From NCBI GenBank assembly GCA_044347745.1, contig JBIKUD010000010.1, positions 27,976 through 91,975 on the forward strand: a stretch of DNA of 64,000 bases. Direction: 5' to 3'. The notes beneath the pieces were generated by a model, which saw nothing but the letters and a program-made list of their open reading frames with translations, was not told the origin of the DNA and ran no database searches. Position numbers and translations under genes: made by a program. The DNA comes from JAIBBV01 sp044347745 (GTDB lineage Bacteria; Bdellovibrionota_C; UBA2361; JAFLCA01). Below are positions 42,528 through 51,658 of the stretch, in pieces (positions within the stretch are counted from its first letter, which is position 1; every line of letters begins with the position of its first letter).

Positions 42528-45242
42528 CTAACTGCAAGTTGGGCACTGTTTTAATATTTCGCTAACGGCGTCCTCCGCCTTATTCATGCGTGCAAAATCA
42601 AGTGCCGTTTGCCGAGCTATGTTCTTAATTGAAAGGTCGGCACCTTTCTCTAAAAGAAAACGCACTGAAGTTATTTGCTTATTAAGGATAGCGTGCATGA
42701 GCGCCGTGTACCCCGACGAGTCTTGAAAATTAATATCTGCGCCAGCTTCAAGCAAATACTTCGCCGCTTCAATTTGCCCCCTGCTCACTGCTGCGCTTAA
42801 GGGTGAAATTCGATATTTTGGATCAATTCGATTGGGCGAGGTTCCCGAAGCAACAGCAGTTTTTAAATCCTCAATGCGACCAGCGAAGGCAGCAGCTACC
42901 ATGGCATCCGCGGCCAAGCCCTTTATGGTCTGAATATCTTTCTGAGCAGCTGCAATTTTGCGCTGAGCTTCTTGCTGTAATGCTTCAAGTTGCAATAAGG
43001 CAACTTCAGCTTCGGGACCTTGTGCCTTTACTGAATCACGCACGGACTGGAGAGCTTTATTCTGAGCTTGCCGCACCAAAGCCAAGTTGTCTTCAAGAAT
43101 ATTCGGATTGAGTAGTGCCTCATGAATTTGCGCACCAAAAGCCAGCGCCTGATTGTCATCGGTGATAAGCGCACCTGTTGCCGCATAGGCCTTAAGTGCT
43201 TCGCCTTGAAGCGCAATTGCTGCCTCAACTTCAAATTGGGTTAAATCTCGAGTGATCCCAGGCCGGTTAAATCCGGGAAGCTGAATAGCTTGTGTTGAAG
43301 CCTTTGTTTTTTTACCCACCACAATTCCCGTTTGGCTTAGCGGATCGATCCATAAAAACGAGTTGGGAAATACTTCCGTAAAAGTTTTTACAATAGAGGC
43401 ATTCAGGTGCGGTGACACAAGCCTAAAGGTCACCCACTGCGCAATGGTGCCTCCCTCGTCTAACTTTTCGGCGACTAGTTCATAAAACTCTTTAGAGTAC
43501 AAACTATTTACACCAGCAAAATTTGGCGGCATGGGCTCCAAGGTTACGACATCAAATGTACGCTCTGTTCTGCGTACAAACGCACGTCCGTCCATCACGG
43601 TAGTTTGCACTCTAGGGTCTTCAAGCACGTTATTATTTTTTGGAAACCAATGGGCCAGCTGAAGCACCGCTGCATTAAGATCCACTATCTGTAGAGTCTC
43701 CGGATTCTCTGCACGCACCGCATCGGCTGTTTGACCGGTACCAAAACAAATGACCAGGGCGCGCTTTGGGTCAGTATGCAAAAGCATCGGCAAATGCCCC
43801 ATCCAGCGCATATAGTGACCGAGTTTTAACTCAGTAGCTGCGTGAAACCCGTCGATTATGAGACCACGCTCTCCTGTGGGAAATTCGATGGCAGCGATGG
43901 CTGAATCTGGTGTCTCTCGGTACTCAAGCAGAGAGTATTGCTCCACACCAAGGCGTCCAACAACCCGCGTGACGCCAACTCCCGATAATGACCTTAGGGA
44001 AATGAACCCGATAACCAGAAATACGCCTAGCAGAATGCGACTCTCGCGACTTTTAGCAGCGAGACTAGCGCCAGCCAATAAAATTGCTAAGGCTATTGCA
44101 GTGTAAGAAAAACCAAGCACGGGTAAAAATACCCAGGCTGAGGTGATACCACCCAAAGCCGCCCCGAGGGTATTAATGCTATACACTTGCCCCCAACTCG
44201 AGTTGGCAGTTGCCTTATCCAGCAGTCGCGGCAGTACAGCGCCAAGGCATGTGATGGGCACAATGACCACCAGCATAATAAGTACAAACCAGGTAAGCTG
44301 CACGGGATGTAGCGCCAAATGAGAGACTGAATCGAGGCGCTCTATAAAGGGAGTAGAAACAAGTATTCCAATGCCAGCCAACACGAGCAAACGTACGTTT
44401 GGGACTTTTTTAAGCAATGGAGACTCTGAAAGCCGAGCACCAAGCGCAAGAGCTACAAGAACAGTGCACAACATTAAGGCAAATGATTCTGTGGTACTTC
44501 TAAAGGCACCTCGAAATGCCCTAAACCATGCAACTTCTAACGAAAGCGTAACAAAGCCCGTCAAGAAAGCATGCAATAAGGTGACGGAATCTAATGGCTC
44601 TCCCGAACCAGACAGATGCCTTGCCACAGGCGCTGGCGTGACTTCCTTATGAAAGCTAAATAAGGTCAGCAAGAGCGCAGCGGCCGCGTTTATTCCAGAC
44701 AAGACCAAGCTTGATTGATGAACGCCGAACTGCGGGATTAACCAAAAAGCGACACCGAGACAGCCAAGTGCTCCACCAAAGGTATTAAGTCCATACAAAA
44801 GGGAAATTTGTATCTTTAAAACTGCCGCTAGTCTTCCCAACAATGGCAAGGTCGCGCCCATTAAAAAGGCTGGCACACCAATAATGGCAACCTGACAAAA
44901 AGTATATATAAACGGGGCAATTTGAGGATTTTGGGCAAAAGCCAAAGTGTCGAGCGATGATGCGGCTTCAAACAAGCTTGAGAGAAAATATCCATTCAGC
45001 GCAATGACGCCTTCACAGAGCGCAAAAAAAAGACAAGAAGCTTTTGCGGAAAGCTGCTTGGTCGCTTTACCAATACAAATTGCACCAGCACCAAACCCAA
45101 GCATGGTAGTTGCCAACGTTAAGGCAGCACCCCAAGCTGAAACACCTAACGCTAACCCGCTATGCAGTTGCCACAGAACTTCCCAGGAGAGGGCGGCAAA
45201 ACCAGAGAGCAGCACTACGACACTGATAAGTATAGATTTCAA
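42528..45242 (-). CDS. Membrane spermidine-synthase-like protein with C-terminal ankyrin repeats
   Basis: 904 aa. The first about 430 residues hold some 12-14 transmembrane helices. A spermidine synthase-like methyltransferase-fold domain (about 440-700) follows: ALVICFGTGQTADAVR (nucleotide-site glycine motif), LQIVDLNAAVLQLA (acidic strand end), TVMDGRAFVRRTERTFDVVTLEPMPP and KEFYELVAEKLDEGG. A helical Gln/Ala-rich linker leads to three ankyrin repeats (about 800-895) with SPLSAAVSRGQIEAAKYLLEAGADINFQDSSGYTAL-type units. The family with TM plus SpeE-like domains is widespread; the ankyrin tail is unusual. Polyamine synthesis is not proven. Confidence 0.8.
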   Translation of the reverse strand: MKSILISVVVLLSGFAALSWEVLWQLHSGLALGVSAWGAALTLATTMLGFGAGAICIGKATKQLSAKASCLFFALCEGVIALNGYFLSSLFEAASSLDTLAFAQNPQIAPFIYTFCQVAIIGVPAFLMGATLPLLGRLAAVLKIQISLLYGLNTFGGALGCLGVAFWLIPQFGVHQSSLVLSGINAAAALLLTLFSFHKEVTPAPVARHLSGSGEPLDSVTLLHAFLTGFVTLSLEVAWFRAFRGAFRSTTESFALMLCTVLVALALGARLSESPLLKKVPNVRLLVLAGIGILVSTPFIERLDSVSHLALHPVQLTWFVLIMLVVIVPITCLGAVLPRLLDKATANSSWGQVYSINTLGAALGGITSAWVFLPVLGFSYTAIALAILLAGASLAAKSRESRILLGVFLVIGFISLRSLSGVGVTRVVGRLGVEQYSLLEYRETPDSAIAAIEFPTGERGLIIDGFHAATELKLGHYMRWMGHLPMLLHTDPKRALVICFGTGQTADAVRAENPETLQIVDLNAAVLQLAHWFPKNNNVLEDPRVQTTVMDGRAFVRRTERTFDVVTLEPMPPNFAGVNSLYSKEFYELVAEKLDEGGTIAQWVTFRLVSPHLNASIVKTFTEVFPNSFLWIDPLSQTGIVVGKKTKASTQAIQLPGFNRPGITRDLTQFEVEAAIALQGEALKAYAATGALITDDNQALAFGAQIHEALLNPNILEDNLALVRQAQNKALQSVRDSVKAQGPEAEVALLQLEALQQEAQRKIAAAQKDIQTIKGLAADAMVAAAFAGRIEDLKTAVASGTSPNRIDPKYRISPLSAAVSRGQIEAAKYLLEAGADINFQDSSGYTALMHAILNKQITSVRFLLEKGADLSIKNIARQTALDFARMNKAEDAVSEILKQCPTCS

Positions 45243-45396
45243 ATGTCCCTTTATTTCGACAAATTCCTGAGAAATTTACTACAGCCCAAGCGATTGAATA
45301 AATAGATAAAATAAACGAGTGTTTTTAGCTAAAAAGCAAACGACTCTTGATATTCCTTGAGGAGCACTCTTTTGGTGGTAGCACATTCTGCCATGC

Positions 45397-46329
45397 TCAC
45401 AATCCGCTTTTTTGTTCCAGGCTCTTTTTACGAAACAGTAAAATCAGAGCTCCGATGAGCGCCAGCACATAGGTTTTGGCCCGCAATACTAGGGCAACCG
45501 AAAGCGCCTGTGCTGGAGAGGCTCCAGCAAGTTGCAGAAAAAAATAGAAGGCGCCTTCTTGAACTCCAATACCTTGAGGCGTAAGAGGAATTGCGGCAGT
45601 AACTAATATAAGAGGCAGAAGCACAAAAAGATCGAAGAACGGAGGATCTATCCAACCAATCGCAATTCCAGTGGCTACGGTATTAACCACGGTAAAAGTA
45701 TGGAAAAGCAGCGAAAGCAAGATTGTTTGAAAAAGAAGCTGCGGATTTCCTCTCACTAAAATAAAGCTGCCCTGAATTTTTTTAAGATGTCCTACTAATG
45801 GACTGGTAAGAGAAAAACGCTCCAAAAAGCGTATAGGCACCGGACTAAGGCAGGCGAAGATGATGGTACAAAAACCAAAGGCCATAAGGCACACTGCGCC
45901 TTTTATCTCTACGCTAAGCCCCTCTACGCTCCACATACAGGCAAGCGCCAATCCAAGCATGGCCCCGAGGCCTGTCAGGCGCTCAAGCACTGTTGCAGCG
46001 ATTGCTTCATGCTGACCAATCTTTTTGCCCACGAGGTAACTTCTGACCAAATCTCCGCCCAAATATGACGGCATCAAAAGATTCACGAAGTAGCCCACCA
46101 AATAGTAACCACTCAGTTTTACCGCATGCACTGGTTGACCAAGGGCAGAAATAAACATGCCCCATTTAAGAGCGCTGATGTACACCAGCAACACAGAAAT
46201 CAGCATTAGGTAGGTAAAACTTTGCCACGTAAGTAAACTCAGCGCTGCTGCTAGCTCAGAAAAATCAACCAGCCAAAAAAGTGCACCGCAAATGAGCAAG
46301 GCCAAAAAAATTTTGAGTAGTTTCTTCAT
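45397..46329 (-). CDS. UPF0104 / LPG-synthase-TM family flippase-like protein
   Basis: 310 aa from ATG 46329. Polytopic, about eight helices. Family features: a short N-terminal helix LLKIFLALLICGALFWL, SALKWGMFISALGQPV, GYLVG-like YYLVGYFVNLLMPSYLGGDLVRSYLVGKK and the ATVLERLTGLGAMLG motif. A late G-x-GVQEGAFYFFLQLAG segment is also present. These are hallmarks of the AglD/MprF N-terminal-type family proposed to flip or transfer lipid-linked groups. The start overlaps the preceding GT-C stop as ATGA, so the two are translationally coupled. Last gene of the polysaccharide operon. Confidence 0.85.
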   Translation of the reverse strand: MKKLLKIFLALLICGALFWLVDFSELAAALSLLTWQSFTYLMLISVLLVYISALKWGMFISALGQPVHAVKLSGYYLVGYFVNLLMPSYLGGDLVRSYLVGKKIGQHEAIAATVLERLTGLGAMLGLALACMWSVEGLSVEIKGAVCLMAFGFCTIIFACLSPVPIRFLERFSLTSPLVGHLKKIQGSFILVRGNPQLLFQTILLSLLFHTFTVVNTVATGIAIGWIDPPFFDLFVLLPLILVTAAIPLTPQGIGVQEGAFYFFLQLAGASPAQALSVALVLRAKTYVLALIGALILLFRKKSLEQKSGL

Positions 46330-48359
46330 TGAAAGGCTCTGAATTCGGCAATCGACCAATCAAATACTTCGCGACCTCGCAATAACTTCAATTCAATTGC
46401 GATAGTTTCCTGAGGCTCAAAATAAAAGGTCATACTCGTTTCTCGGTCGCGCACAAAACGTAAAGCCTCGTATTCTCCGGGGCCAAGTAATTTTCTACGA
46501 ACTCCGGAAGCGGAAATAACCTCCACTTGCAAATCCAATGGCTGATCATGCACGAAGTTCCCTAAATCATAGGTAAAGGCCCGTAATTTTGGATGACTCG
46601 GAAATTCTACTCGAAAGAACATGCCGTCTTTCTGCGGGCGCGCCGAGCCCCAGCGCGTGTTTAAATTCCCGTCAATAGCTCCGTCTGTTGCCGTGCCCAG
46701 TTCTGAGGTCTTCACAAACATCTCGCCCTGATACGGACGTAACTGTGTCTGTGAGGGGGCGAGATTAAAAAGCACCACATATCGTGAGAGTAGATGCTCC
46801 TGAAACTGAATTCCCTGCCGCAAGAGCGCAAGCTTCACCACTTCGGCCTGCGCAGGCACTAACACAAGCGGCAGAAAATCTTTCTCAGCAGTTGTTAGCT
46901 CCGCCTCATAACGCGGAATGCGTGGAGAATAAGGCTCACGGAATTGAACAAATCGAACCTTCTCTTGCGTTTCAAAAGCCAAGCGATATCCAATCCAATA
47001 ATTAGTTCTGACCAAAGGAATCTGTTGAGCAAGTAACCACGAGTTTAATTCATCATGATTCTTTGAAACCCGCTCACCCTTTGCCACAAAGGGCTCGCCT
47101 GGAAGTGCCCGTCCACCCGCATAATTAGAAGCGAGGTGTATGCAGAGCACCAGCAAAAATGGAACAAACCCAAGGCGGCCAAAATACTGCACGAACAACT
47201 GGGTGCCAAAGGCTAGTAAAAATGCATACGGAACATAGAGGGGCAATAAATATCGGGGTGATTCTGTTAATGTGCCAAAAGAGCTTAGAGAAAAAACTAG
47301 AACGATTGTTGCAAGCAGCCCCAGCAGTAACTCTGCCGGGAAATTGTAATCAAAATGTCCTCCGAGACACCTCAATATCTCTCGTGCACGATGAGCAAGT
47401 ATTGCGAGTAGGCAGGAGGCTCCAATTACTGCGAGCAGCAGGCTTGACCCAGTCCATACATCGGTAAATTGCCACTGCCGTCTTGCTCCACCAAGTATTG
47501 GTGCCGACACGGTAAGCAGATTAAAAAAATGCTGTGTGGCTTCTTCCAAGGAAACCGTGGACGCGATGCCAAAGGATGGAAATCCGAGGCGCACGTTATA
47601 TAGCCAAAATGGAAGGCCTCCAATCAAAAAGGCTAAAACCCCCACCGCAGCATAAAGAGCAAAACGACGTAGGCGACCTGCCCATGGAAGAGTCCAGTCG
47701 CGAAGCAAAGTGGCTATTACAAATAAGAATAGGGGCAGTATAAAAAAAACAATTTGGTTGTTAACCCAAAAGCCAAAACCAAGCACAAACGAGAGCTGTA
47801 GCAGTGGAAAAATTGTCTTACGTGACTGCCGTGCCCACTGAATTGCAATTATCAGCGCCCAAGTTCCCAAACACAAAATCTCGCTGTATCCACCACGCGC
47901 CATACCGCTCCAAATGGTAAGCATCTGAGGAGATACTGCGAGCGGCAAAGCCATTAAGATTCCGAGAGAAAAATCTTTGAGAAGGCATCCGAGGCGAAAG
48001 ACAAGGCCTACCCAAATGAGGGAAAAAAAGAGTGGTACGGTCTTTAGGGCCCAGCTTGATGGGCCAAAAACCTTAAAGAGAATTGCCGCACATATGGACT
48101 CAAAACTGCCCATATAGTGCTGTCCATAATAAAATGTGGGAACTGGTTCACCTTGCACAATATGCTGAGCCATAAGACCGACGATGGCCTCGTCGGCATC
48201 AATGACAAAAGCATTCGCAAACAGAAAATCGAGACGTACTACAAAGGCCACAAGCAATATCAGTATCGGGGCCCACACGTTCCCCGATGAGGCAGCAAAA
48301 GTTGATTGAGGCACTACTCTGGATGCAGGCTCACTTTTAGCCACAACCATGGGCCTCAC
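46326..48359 (-). CDS. GT-C membrane glycosyltransferase with C-terminal discoidin-like domain
   Basis: 677 aa. Membrane glycosyltransferase of the PMT/ArnT type (GT39/GT83-like): the first extracytoplasmic loop carries the acidic catalytic motif FVIDADEAIVG, followed by GQHYMGSFES and about ten helices. Residues about 540-677 form a beta-sandwich resembling an F5/8-type C (discoidin) domain, with ATDGAIDGNLNTRWGS and KDGMFFRVEFP. This is an unusual attachment that could bind glycans. GTG start at 48359, overlapping the preceding GT4 stop (GTGA). Coupled to the flippase gene downstream by ATGA. Likely transfers a polyprenyl-linked sugar in the periplasm. Confidence 0.82.
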   Translation of the reverse strand: MRPMVVAKSEPASRVVPQSTFAASSGNVWAPILILLVAFVVRLDFLFANAFVIDADEAIVGLMAQHIVQGEPVPTFYYGQHYMGSFESICAAILFKVFGPSSWALKTVPLFFSLIWVGLVFRLGCLLKDFSLGILMALPLAVSPQMLTIWSGMARGGYSEILCLGTWALIIAIQWARQSRKTIFPLLQLSFVLGFGFWVNNQIVFFILPLFLFVIATLLRDWTLPWAGRLRRFALYAAVGVLAFLIGGLPFWLYNVRLGFPSFGIASTVSLEEATQHFFNLLTVSAPILGGARRQWQFTDVWTGSSLLLAVIGASCLLAILAHRAREILRCLGGHFDYNFPAELLLGLLATIVLVFSLSSFGTLTESPRYLLPLYVPYAFLLAFGTQLFVQYFGRLGFVPFLLVLCIHLASNYAGGRALPGEPFVAKGERVSKNHDELNSWLLAQQIPLVRTNYWIGYRLAFETQEKVRFVQFREPYSPRIPRYEAELTTAEKDFLPLVLVPAQAEVVKLALLRQGIQFQEHLLSRYVVLFNLAPSQTQLRPYQGEMFVKTSELGTATDGAIDGNLNTRWGSARPQKDGMFFRVEFPSHPKLRAFTYDLGNFVHDQPLDLQVEVISASGVRRKLLGPGEYEALRFVRDRETSMTFYFEPQETIAIELKLLRGREVFDWSIAEFRAFQ

Positions 48360-49555
48360 GAGCGCTCCCCAAGAAGACGTTCATAGGCACGCAAAGTTTG
48401 CTCACCGGTATTACTCCAGGTAAATTGCCGAGCTTGCTTAGGCCCAAGTGCACGAAATCGACTGGCGTGTTCTGGGGTGTACAATAGCTGGTAGAGTTCG
48501 AGCCCGGCGCGCTCATCGTCCAAGGGGTCATATAAAACTGCTGCATCTCCGAGCACTTCTGGCATACAAGAGGTTTGAGAACTTAAAACGGGAATGCCCG
48601 CCGCCATGGCTTCAAGAGGTGGAAACCCGAATCCTTCGTAGAGACTAGGAAAGAAAAAAACTGAACTTAACGCATACAACTGCATGAGATCTGCTTCAGG
48701 CACATAGCCAGGCAGACAAACTGAGTCTTCAATCTCAAGTTCTTTGGCTAATTGTAAGAGTCCTGGGTAATGGGCATCTTTCTGGATCCCTCCAGCCATT
48801 ACCAACAATGGTAATACCTGCCGAGCCTCGCGAGCACGCCTTGAGGCTTTCGAAAATCCGGTCAGAAGTCCCTTCACGTTTTTACGCTGATCAATGCCGC
48901 CAACATAAAGCACAATTGGGCGCTGCGGCGGAATGGCATACCGAGCACGGACAACGCCTTCAGACTCTGTCACTCGAGCCGCATAGAAGGAATCATCAAT
49001 TCCAAGATGCGTGACCACGATCCTTTCAGGAGGAACCGCAAGGTATTTTGCAACGTCACGAGCAGTGTGATGACTAATGGCCAAAATAAGCGAGGCATTC
49101 TGGATAGCCCGCTTTTCCAAAAAACGTGCAAAATGAAATCGCCAGCTAGGTTTGTCGGCCTTGTAGAGATCTTCAAGTACCAAGGGAATAAGGTCGAGCA
49201 CTGTCAAAATATATTTTTTGGGGCTCCAGGCCGGTGCATCCATGTGCGCTGGAAAATGCACCACGTCAAACTCTGCAAAAGGGCCACGATTTAAGCGCAA
49301 TGGATAGAGCATTTGCTGGGAAAGTGTGCGCCGGCCTGCGGGGAGAAGGTCGATACAACGCGAAGCAAGACTGGGGCTACGGAGGGTTGCTTGATCAAAA
49401 GATTTGACTGCAATTTGGGAGGTTGGGTGTGCAGTTAAGTACCGGTTGAGCTCGAATACATAACGGCCGATTCCCCGCTGGGCATGCCCTTTAAATTGCG
49501 GATCCAAGGCGCTTGTGTCTAACCCAATACAAGCCTGAGTTTTAGGCGCACTCAT
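48356..49555 (-). CDS. Glycosyltransferase family 4 protein
   Basis: 399 aa from ATG 49555, where the protein opens with ACIGLDTSAL as expected for GT4. An in-frame ATG at 49666 overlaps the previous gene by 8 bp and would add 37 poorly conserved residues. Retaining GT-B glycosyltransferase: RGIGRYVFEL in the N-domain, IVLYVGGIDQRKNVKGLL opening the C-domain, and FPSLYEGFGFPPLEAMAAG, the E-x7-E nucleotide-sugar site. Cytoplasmic. Second of two adjacent GT4 enzymes in the exporter operon, probably building the exported glycan. Confidence 0.92.
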   Translation of the reverse strand: MSAPKTQACIGLDTSALDPQFKGHAQRGIGRYVFELNRYLTAHPTSQIAVKSFDQATLRSPSLASRCIDLLPAGRRTLSQQMLYPLRLNRGPFAEFDVVHFPAHMDAPAWSPKKYILTVLDLIPLVLEDLYKADKPSWRFHFARFLEKRAIQNASLILAISHHTARDVAKYLAVPPERIVVTHLGIDDSFYAARVTESEGVVRARYAIPPQRPIVLYVGGIDQRKNVKGLLTGFSKASRRAREARQVLPLLVMAGGIQKDAHYPGLLQLAKELEIEDSVCLPGYVPEADLMQLYALSSVFFFPSLYEGFGFPPLEAMAAGIPVLSSQTSCMPEVLGDAAVLYDPLDDERAGLELYQLLYTPEHASRFRALGPKQARQFTWSNTGEQTLRAYERLLGERS

Positions 49556-49658
49556 ATGCTGGGTCCCCTTCTTGGAGGCGCCACAGTGCTGAGCTTCCGA
49601 AACTTCGCCTGAGTTAATTTGAAATTGCTCTTGGCCTGCCTCTGCTTGCACACTGCAC

Positions 49659-50747
49659 CTACCCATTGTGTGCGCTCAGCACAGAGTTGTGTCCCGCGCC
49701 GAATAGCTCGGAGACTCTTTTTTTGAATTTCGACAAAGATAATTCAGCAACTCTTTGCTTACCTGCAGACATTAATGATTCTCTGAGCGTCCCCGGGCGC
49801 GAGATCTTGGCTATAATCTCGGCAATTTCAGGGTGCTTTTTCTCTGACACTAATATGCCGCCCGTACCTACGGTGTCTGGTAATGCACTCGAAGCAAACG
49901 CCACTACCGGCAGACCAAAATGCATGGCTTCAATGACGGGAAGACAAAACCCCTCGTGCTCACTCATGCAAATATAGGCTGAGGCAGCGCAGTAAAACGC
50001 TTTCAACTCACCGTCATCTCTTTGTCCGGTAAAAGTCACGGCTTCGTCTAAGCCAAGTTCGTGCACTAAGCGTTTCAGCGCAAACGAATACACTTCAGTA
50101 TCTATATCTATGCCAACTAACCAAAGTTTTGATTGCGGCTCTATAAATTTATGCAGGTAGTAAAAAACCTTAATAATGTCTTCAATACACTTATTCGGCG
50201 CCAAACGGCCAACATGCAATAGATGCAGCTTGGGGTCTCCCTTTAAAAGCTGCATAATTCCGGGATTCTCTGCAACCGACCATTTGTCTGAATCAATCGG
50301 CAATTCGAGAATTTCAGCTGAATATCCAAGAGCCTCAATCTCTGCGACATTAAAACGCGAGTCAGCAAGTCTTACATCAGTCAATCCAAGCAGTTCAGGA
50401 AATTCATGTCTTCCCTGTTCAATATCTCGAAAAATTCGAGGATTTATTGAAGCAAACCAAGAAGCGGGAGTGAGATTGTGGTGAATAAGAATTCTGCGGG
50501 CCTGAGTTAGGGATCGGTACAGAGAATTGAGTGGCGAGCCCAAAGAGTAATGAAGAATCACTGATCCTGAGAATTGAGGAGACAGTTCAAGATAACTTCG
50601 AGTGCGCCCCTTATATTTGGGATGTGTGTGAATAGCAAAAATTTCACTTTGCAATCCTAATTCTTGCAAACAGCGCTGCAGAGCGAGCACCTCCCCCGAG
50701 ATTGCATCTCCATAACTTAATGTATGCACTAACTGATGCATTTCCAC
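49659..50747 (-). CDS. Glycosyltransferase family 4 protein
   Basis: 362 aa. The N-domain begins MHQLVHTLSYGDAISGEVLALQ. The C-domain has LLHVGRLAPNKCIEDIIKV, FTGQRDDGELKAFYCAASAYICMSEHEGFCLPVIEAMHFGLPVVAF, with the E-x7-E motif, and a GGILV stretch. Cytoplasmic GT-B enzyme transferring a sugar from a nucleotide donor; sugar unknown. It lies 129 bp downstream of the ABC permease gene with a palindromic AT-rich stretch between them, and overlaps the possible long start of the next GT4. Confidence 0.92.
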   Translation of the reverse strand: MEMHQLVHTLSYGDAISGEVLALQRCLQELGLQSEIFAIHTHPKYKGRTRSYLELSPQFSGSVILHYSLGSPLNSLYRSLTQARRILIHHNLTPASWFASINPRIFRDIEQGRHEFPELLGLTDVRLADSRFNVAEIEALGYSAEILELPIDSDKWSVAENPGIMQLLKGDPKLHLLHVGRLAPNKCIEDIIKVFYYLHKFIEPQSKLWLVGIDIDTEVYSFALKRLVHELGLDEAVTFTGQRDDGELKAFYCAASAYICMSEHEGFCLPVIEAMHFGLPVVAFASSALPDTVGTGGILVSEKKHPEIAEIIAKISRPGTLRESLMSAGKQRVAELSLSKFKKRVSELFGAGHNSVLSAHNG

Positions 50748-50784
50748 CGGGCAACACCTGTATCTGATTTTAGATTTCGTTACG

Positions 50785-50836
50785 CAATTTTAAAATTTCG
50801 GGCATAGCCTCGCGCCAAATTTTAATTTTAAAATTG
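50785..50836. repeat. AT-rich inverted repeat between wzm-like and GT4 genes
   Basis: Perfect 13-bp arms CAATTTTAAAATT (50785-50797) and complement (50824-50836), spacer 26 nt. Each arm is itself nearly palindromic. It sits in the only large gap of the operon. No T-run follows on the minus strand, so a terminator role is doubtful; a protein-binding site or internal promoter region is possible. Confidence 0.5.
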
Positions 50837-50876
50837 ACTTCTAGCTACGCTCGAACGAGGGCCATACTGTCCGCCG

Positions 50877-51656
50877 CTATAACAACTCGGCGAAGGTCTC
50901 ATGGTAGCGATTATACAAGATATTTCCAAGAGCCAATGCGCCGATGGCCCAAAGCGTTAAATAGCCAATCTGCCAAATCGGCGGAAGCACTCCATTTAGT
51001 AGGAGTTGCTGATAACTTTGAATAAAAAGCGCTAATGGATTTAACTGCATCGTGAACTGCCACTGGGCGGGCACGGTGCTGGCTGGGTACACAACTGGAC
51101 ACAGGAAGAAAAGCAGGGTTAAGACGTTCGCGATAACGTGCTGGACGTCACGAAATCGCACATTCAGAGTAGCCAAGCCAAGAACTAGCCCCGAAAGAAA
51201 CACCCCTTGTATAAGAATGACAAAAGGTACTGCCACCAGAGTCCAATTAAGTGGCAATCCAGCAAAAAGTATAAAGAGCAGTAAAATGGGCAATGAGAGC
51301 AAAAAATTTATCATGGTCGTGCAAACGGCCACTACGGGCAAAATATGCGCCGGAAACATTGATTTGGTAATCAAATGACCGCTGGCGACGATAGACGAGG
51401 TTCCTTCACTTAAACCACTTGCAAACCAGGTCCAAGGTAAAAGTCCACAGAAAACAAATAGGGCATAATTTTCAACAGCGGTAAATCGAATGTAGTACTG
51501 GAACACAAGTGAATAGACGAGCATTAAACAAAGCGGGTTAAGCATGGACCATAAGAACCCAAGCATGGATCCCCGGTAACGCATCGATACGTGGCGGGTC
51601 ACCAGTGCGCTCACCAGTGCTCGGTAACGAAACAAGGCTCGGAGATTCTCCAACAT
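50877..51656 (-). CDS. ABC-2 type polysaccharide export permease (Wzm/TagG/KpsM family)
   Basis: 259 aa from ATG 51656, which has AGAGGG about 8 nt upstream and begins 2 nt after the ATPase stop. The longer frame to 51698 re-reads that gene. Six transmembrane helices with an amphipathic N-terminus, MLENLRALFRYRALVSALVTRHVSMRYRGSMLG, the family hallmark. The conserved segments SMLNPLCLMLVYSLVF, FVFCGLLPWTWF, LNVRFRDVQHVI and NPLALFIQSYQ follow. Exports an O-antigen, teichoic or capsular type polysaccharide across the inner membrane with the ATPase. Confidence 0.92.
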   Translation of the reverse strand: MLENLRALFRYRALVSALVTRHVSMRYRGSMLGFLWSMLNPLCLMLVYSLVFQYYIRFTAVENYALFVFCGLLPWTWFASGLSEGTSSIVASGHLITKSMFPAHILPVVAVCTTMINFLLSLPILLLFILFAGLPLNWTLVAVPFVILIQGVFLSGLVLGLATLNVRFRDVQHVIANVLTLLFFLCPVVYPASTVPAQWQFTMQLNPLALFIQSYQQLLLNGVLPPIWQIGYLTLWAIGALALGNILYNRYHETFAELL

Positions 51657-51658
51657 AC

